The notes under the pieces were generated by a model, which saw only the letters and a program-made list of their open reading frames with translations, did not search any database and was not told where the DNA came from. From Thermococcus alcaliphilus (GTDB lineage Archaea; Methanobacteriota_B; Thermococci; Thermococcales; Thermococcaceae): 64,000 nt of DNA. Shown here piece by piece: positions 61,916 to 64,000 of this stretch. A program made the translations under genes and the position numbers. Each line of letters opens with the position of its first letter. Positions within the stretch are counted from its first letter, which is position 1. The stretch spans positions 1 through 64,000 of the forward strand of contig NZ_JAMXLV010000019.1 in the NCBI RefSeq assembly GCF_024054535.1, given 5' to 3'.

Positions 61916-62629
61916 TTATCTTATTTCTCTCTTCTCTATTTGACCTTTTGCGTAGGGGCAGAGATCCTGCAGGGGACACTCGTTGCATTTTGGGTTTATA
62001 GGCTTGCATATTCGTTTTCCATGGTCAACCATTGCATGATTCACATATATCCATAGATCCGTGGGTATTAATTGTTTGAGGTATTCCTCGACTTTCTCCG
62101 GTGAAACCTTCGGAGGAGCTAAGCCGAGCCTTTTGCTGATTCTGTTTACGTGGGTATCCACTGGAATCGTCTGCTTTCCAAACCCGTATGCTAAAACTAT
62201 GTTTGCACATTTTCTCCCTATACCCGGGAGCTTCATTAGTTCTTCAATTTTATCTGGAACTTTACCACCATATTCTTCGAGAATTATTTGAGAAGCCCTT
62301 ACTATCCATTCGCCTTTCGTTTTCCAGAGGCCAACACCGTTCTTCCTCAGAAACTCTTGCATCTCTTCAATGGGTGTGTTCGCTATTGTCTCGATGTTCT
62401 TGTACTTTTTAAACAACTCCCTCCACACTTTGTAAGTCACTTCATCCCTCATCCTTTGGGAGATTATGCAGTGGATCAGCGTTTTGTAAGGATCCCCAAT
62501 GAGGATTTTTTCTCTAGGATAGGTCTCTATGAGTTTTTTGACTATCTCTTGGGCACGTTTTTTCTTTTCCTCCCAGCTCTCGTTAAATGTAAATCCATCA
62601 GACTTGGATGATTGTAAGTTTGTTTTCAT
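61916..62629 (-). CDS. nth: Endonuclease III
   Basis: DNA glycosylase and AP lyase for oxidised pyrimidines, about 237 residues. HhH motif LMKLPGIGRKCANIVLAYG with the catalytic lysine (near 145), VDTHVNRISKRLG with the catalytic aspartate (near 164), and a C-terminal four-cysteine [4Fe-4S] loop (CKPINPKCNECPLQDLC). ATG 62629 (MKTNLQSS) follows GGTGGTTC and overlaps the preceding gene by 32 nt. Confidence 0.93.
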   Translation of the reverse strand: MKTNLQSSKSDGFTFNESWEEKKKRAQEIVKKLIETYPREKILIGDPYKTLIHCIISQRMRDEVTYKVWRELFKKYKNIETIANTPIEEMQEFLRKNGVGLWKTKGEWIVRASQIILEEYGGKVPDKIEELMKLPGIGRKCANIVLAYGFGKQTIPVDTHVNRISKRLGLAPPKVSPEKVEEYLKQLIPTDLWIYVNHAMVDHGKRICKPINPKCNECPLQDLCPYAKGQIEKREIR

Positions 62630-63029
62630 TATGAACCACCAATACGGTATTTTTTGCAACCCTAACTTCTTTAAGTTTCTCGAATTTCTGGTTAAAAATC
62701 TTGTGCCCTCTTTGGTTTAAAATTAAAACCTCATCGTCAAAGACAACTGCAATAATGCTTTTTCCGAGAAGCAAATCTTTAATTTCCTTTTCAAATTCAA
62801 GTGTTGTGGAGAATATCTCTTCTTTGCTTAGCTCTATTGCCGTTAAGTCAGTGACCTTAATGACTTCTGGCTCTGCATATATGACCTTGAACTTGAGAGG
62901 CTTTCCCAGCAGGTCTATTTCCAGAACATCACCTTCTCTGACTTCTTTTCCCTTGAGCTTTGTTTTTATGACCTCAATGAAATCGGGAGTTAGAGGTGCC
63001 TCGAACAGGGGTTTTAATATGAGTTTCAC
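62598..63029 (-). CDS. CDC48 N-domain-like beta-barrel protein
   Basis: About 143 residues. PLFEAPLTPDFIEVIKTKLKGKEVREGDVLEIDLLGKPLKFKVIYAEPEVIKVTDLTAIEL shares the spacing of the double-psi barrel of CDC48/VAT N domains (VLEIxxLGxxxxFxV ... T.I.I). The rest is strand-rich with a final NKLTIIQV. It lacks an ATPase domain, so it might bind substrates or partners. GTG 63029 has GGGGTGGGAATC. Its end overlaps endonuclease III by 32 nt, hinting at coordinated expression. Confidence 0.55.
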   Translation of the reverse strand: MKLILKPLFEAPLTPDFIEVIKTKLKGKEVREGDVLEIDLLGKPLKFKVIYAEPEVIKVTDLTAIELSKEEIFSTTLEFEKEIKDLLLGKSIIAVVFDDEVLILNQRGHKIFNQKFEKLKEVRVAKNTVLVVHNENKLTIIQV

Positions 63030-63086
63030 GATTCCCACCCCAGTAGTTGTACTTCGTGAACTAATTAAGGGTTTTTAGGGACAAAG

Positions 63087-63113
63087 TTTATAAAAATATA
63101 TCTTTTGATATAT
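63087..63113 (+). promoter_or_regulatory. padR-like promoter with TATA box and inverted repeat
   Basis: A TATA box (TTTATAAAAA, 63088-63097) is followed immediately by an inverted repeat, ATATATC at 63096-63102 and GATATAT at 63107-63113, spacer TTTT. It sits over the expected transcription start of the PadR gene at 63125, a typical autoregulatory place. Confidence 0.5.
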
Positions 63114-63124
63114 CTGGTGATATA

Positions 63125-63580
63125 ATGGAAAGGCCAAAATATAGGGGATATTTGAAACTTCTTATCCTTCATTTGCTTGAAGAAAAACCTCTACACGGCT
63201 ATGGTATAATGGCGGAGCTTGAGAAAAGGTACGAAATACCGAGCCCAAGTGCTGGAGCAATTTATCCTTTGCTGGCTAATTTAAAGAAAAACAAGCTTAT
63301 TGAGGTTGTTGAGACAGAAAAAAGAGAGAAAAAACTCTATAGGATTACGGAGAAGGGAAGGAGTTATCTTCAAGAGCATCAAAATGAGCTGAAGGAGGCT
63401 CTTGAGAAGGTTGATCGTTTTAGAGAATTTTCTAGACTTGGAGGCAGGGAGTTGTTTAAAACAATAAGAGAAATTATGGAAGTTTTGCCCTCGCTTTCGG
63501 AGTCTCAAAAGGCTGAAATCTCGAAAGAAATTGAGAAATTTACGAAGAGAATAAAGCTGATACTTCTCGGAGGTGAGTAG
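63125..63580 (+). CDS. PadR-family transcription regulator
   Basis: 151 residues. Winged-helix domain LLILHLLEEKPLHGYGIMAELEKRY, PSAGAIYPLLANLKKNKLIEVV and EKREKKLYRITEKGRSYL (about 10-80), then a helical dimerisation part. Such regulators often control a neighbouring multidrug ABC exporter, and one follows directly here. ATG 63125 follows GGTGATATA. It would repress its own promoter. Confidence 0.88.
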   Translation: MERPKYRGYLKLLILHLLEEKPLHGYGIMAELEKRYEIPSPSAGAIYPLLANLKKNKLIEVVETEKREKKLYRITEKGRSYLQEHQNELKEALEKVDRFREFSRLGGRELFKTIREIMEVLPSLSESQKAEISKEIEKFTKRIKLILLGGE

Positions 63581-63581
63581 A

Positions 63582-64000
63582 GTGTATGCCATTGAGGTTG
63601 AGAATCTCGTCAAGAAATATGGTGACTTTGAGGCTGTAAAGGGGATTTCCTTTAAGGTTAAAAGAGGAGAAATATTTGCCTTTTTAGGACCGAATGGTGC
63701 AGGTAAAACAACTACGGTTCACGTTCTAACTACTCTCCTAAAATTGACCTCGGGAAAGGCCATTGTAGCCGGACATGACGTGGTTAAGGAACCAATGGAA
63801 GTGAGAAAGAGGATAGGAATAGTGTTTCAAGATCCAAGCCTTGATAGGGAGCTGACTGCTTATGAAAACATGTATATTCACGGGAGGATATATGGATTGG
63901 GAGGGAATGAGCTTAAAAACAAAATAGAGGGGCTTTTGAAGTTTGTGGAGCTTTGGGAGTTTAGAGATAAGCCTGTAAAATATTTCTCAGGTGGTATGCA
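63582..64000 (+). CDS. ABC exporter ATPase, N-terminal part (cut by window end)
   Basis: About 140 residues are visible. GTG 63582 follows the PadR stop with GGAGGTG six bases ahead; a GTG at 63573 is closer to the ribosome site. YGDFEAVKGISFKVKRGEIFAFLGPNGAGKTTTVHVL contains Walker A (about 38-46), a Q-loop follows in GIVFQDPSLDREL, and the last codons begin the signature (FSGGM). It resembles the ATPase of daunorubicin-type two-gene exporters. The C-terminal part and the permease lie beyond the window. Confidence 0.88.
   Translation, partial: MYAIEVENLVKKYGDFEAVKGISFKVKRGEIFAFLGPNGAGKTTTVHVLTTLLKLTSGKAIVAGHDVVKEPMEVRKRIGIVFQDPSLDRELTAYENMYIHGRIYGLGGNELKNKIEGLLKFVELWEFRDKPVKYFSGGM

Overview
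The window reads as chromosome from a hyperthermophilic euryarchaeon of the order Thermococcales (Thermococcus or Pyrococcus). The reasons are the gene set (GTP-type PEP carboxykinase, WtpABC tungstate transporter, ADP-forming acyl-CoA synthetase, prolyl oligopeptidase, Lhr helicase, long-type FKBP, HTH-ThiN regulator), promoters of the TTTATATA/TTTAAATA type, ribosome sites of the GGTGA/GGAGG type, short intergenic gaps and many 4-nt gene overlaps. Base composition looks AT-rich by eye, except for a visibly GC-richer island at about 39.3-43.5 kb. I could not fix the species. I saw no rRNA, tRNA or CRISPR array.

Layout. 0-0.2 kb: start of an insertion-sequence transposase leaving the window on the minus strand. 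0.2-5.2 kb: pckG, an SLC41/MgtE-like cation transporter and two PhoU+TrkA_C proteins. 5.2-9.4 kb (minus): a two-domain phosphoesterase, a CBS protein, then 2-phosphoglycerate kinase and cyclic 2,3-diphosphoglycerate synthetase. 9.5-12.4 kb: wtpABC. 12.5-24.5 kb: amino-acid permease, Lhr helicase, prolyl oligopeptidase, an acetyltransferase-ABC ATPase fusion, a repeat protein, a CPBP membrane protein, FKBP and cysS. 24.6-28 kb: VapBC, an M20 peptidase, a phosphoribosyltransferase, then a compact run of GC-rich hairpins on the minus strand that looks like the 3' tail of a tnpB gene with its guide-RNA scaffold but lacks any transposase body.

28-39 kb: an exported HELGH-type metalloprotease, an orphan metal-binding protein, a complete nucleoside-type ABC importer (BmpA lipoprotein, ATPase, two permeases), a phosphohexomutase, a DMT-family membrane protein, a flavodoxin and a DUF523-like protein. 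39.3-43.5 kb: an accessory island with a DUF234 ATPase, a RelBE pair and two poorly known genes; several of its reading frames are broken by single-base changes in short A/T tracts.

43.5-64 kb: UPF0200 kinase, a TBP-like small protein, two exported proteins, a SufS-type cysteine desulfurase, an S-component-like membrane protein, a tandem pair of glucuronyl C5-epimerase-like proteins that share a nearly identical DNA patch, a ThiR-type regulator with VanZ and YjbQ, two metallo-beta-lactamase-fold hydrolases, an MFS transporter, the ADP-forming acyl-CoA synthetase alpha and beta genes, endonuclease III, and a PadR regulator leading into an ABC transporter cut by the window end.

Working together: peptide and amino-acid breakdown (prolyl oligopeptidase, M20 peptidase, amino-acid permease) feeds acyl-CoA, which the ADP-forming synthetase turns into ATP and acid. 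Tungstate imported by WtpABC supplies tungsten enzymes of the same metabolism. PEP carboxykinase links oxaloacetate and PEP, and the 2PGK/cDPG pair draws on 2-phosphoglycerate. The least explained parts are the 27.7-28.05 kb hairpin cluster and the frameshifted 39-43 kb island.
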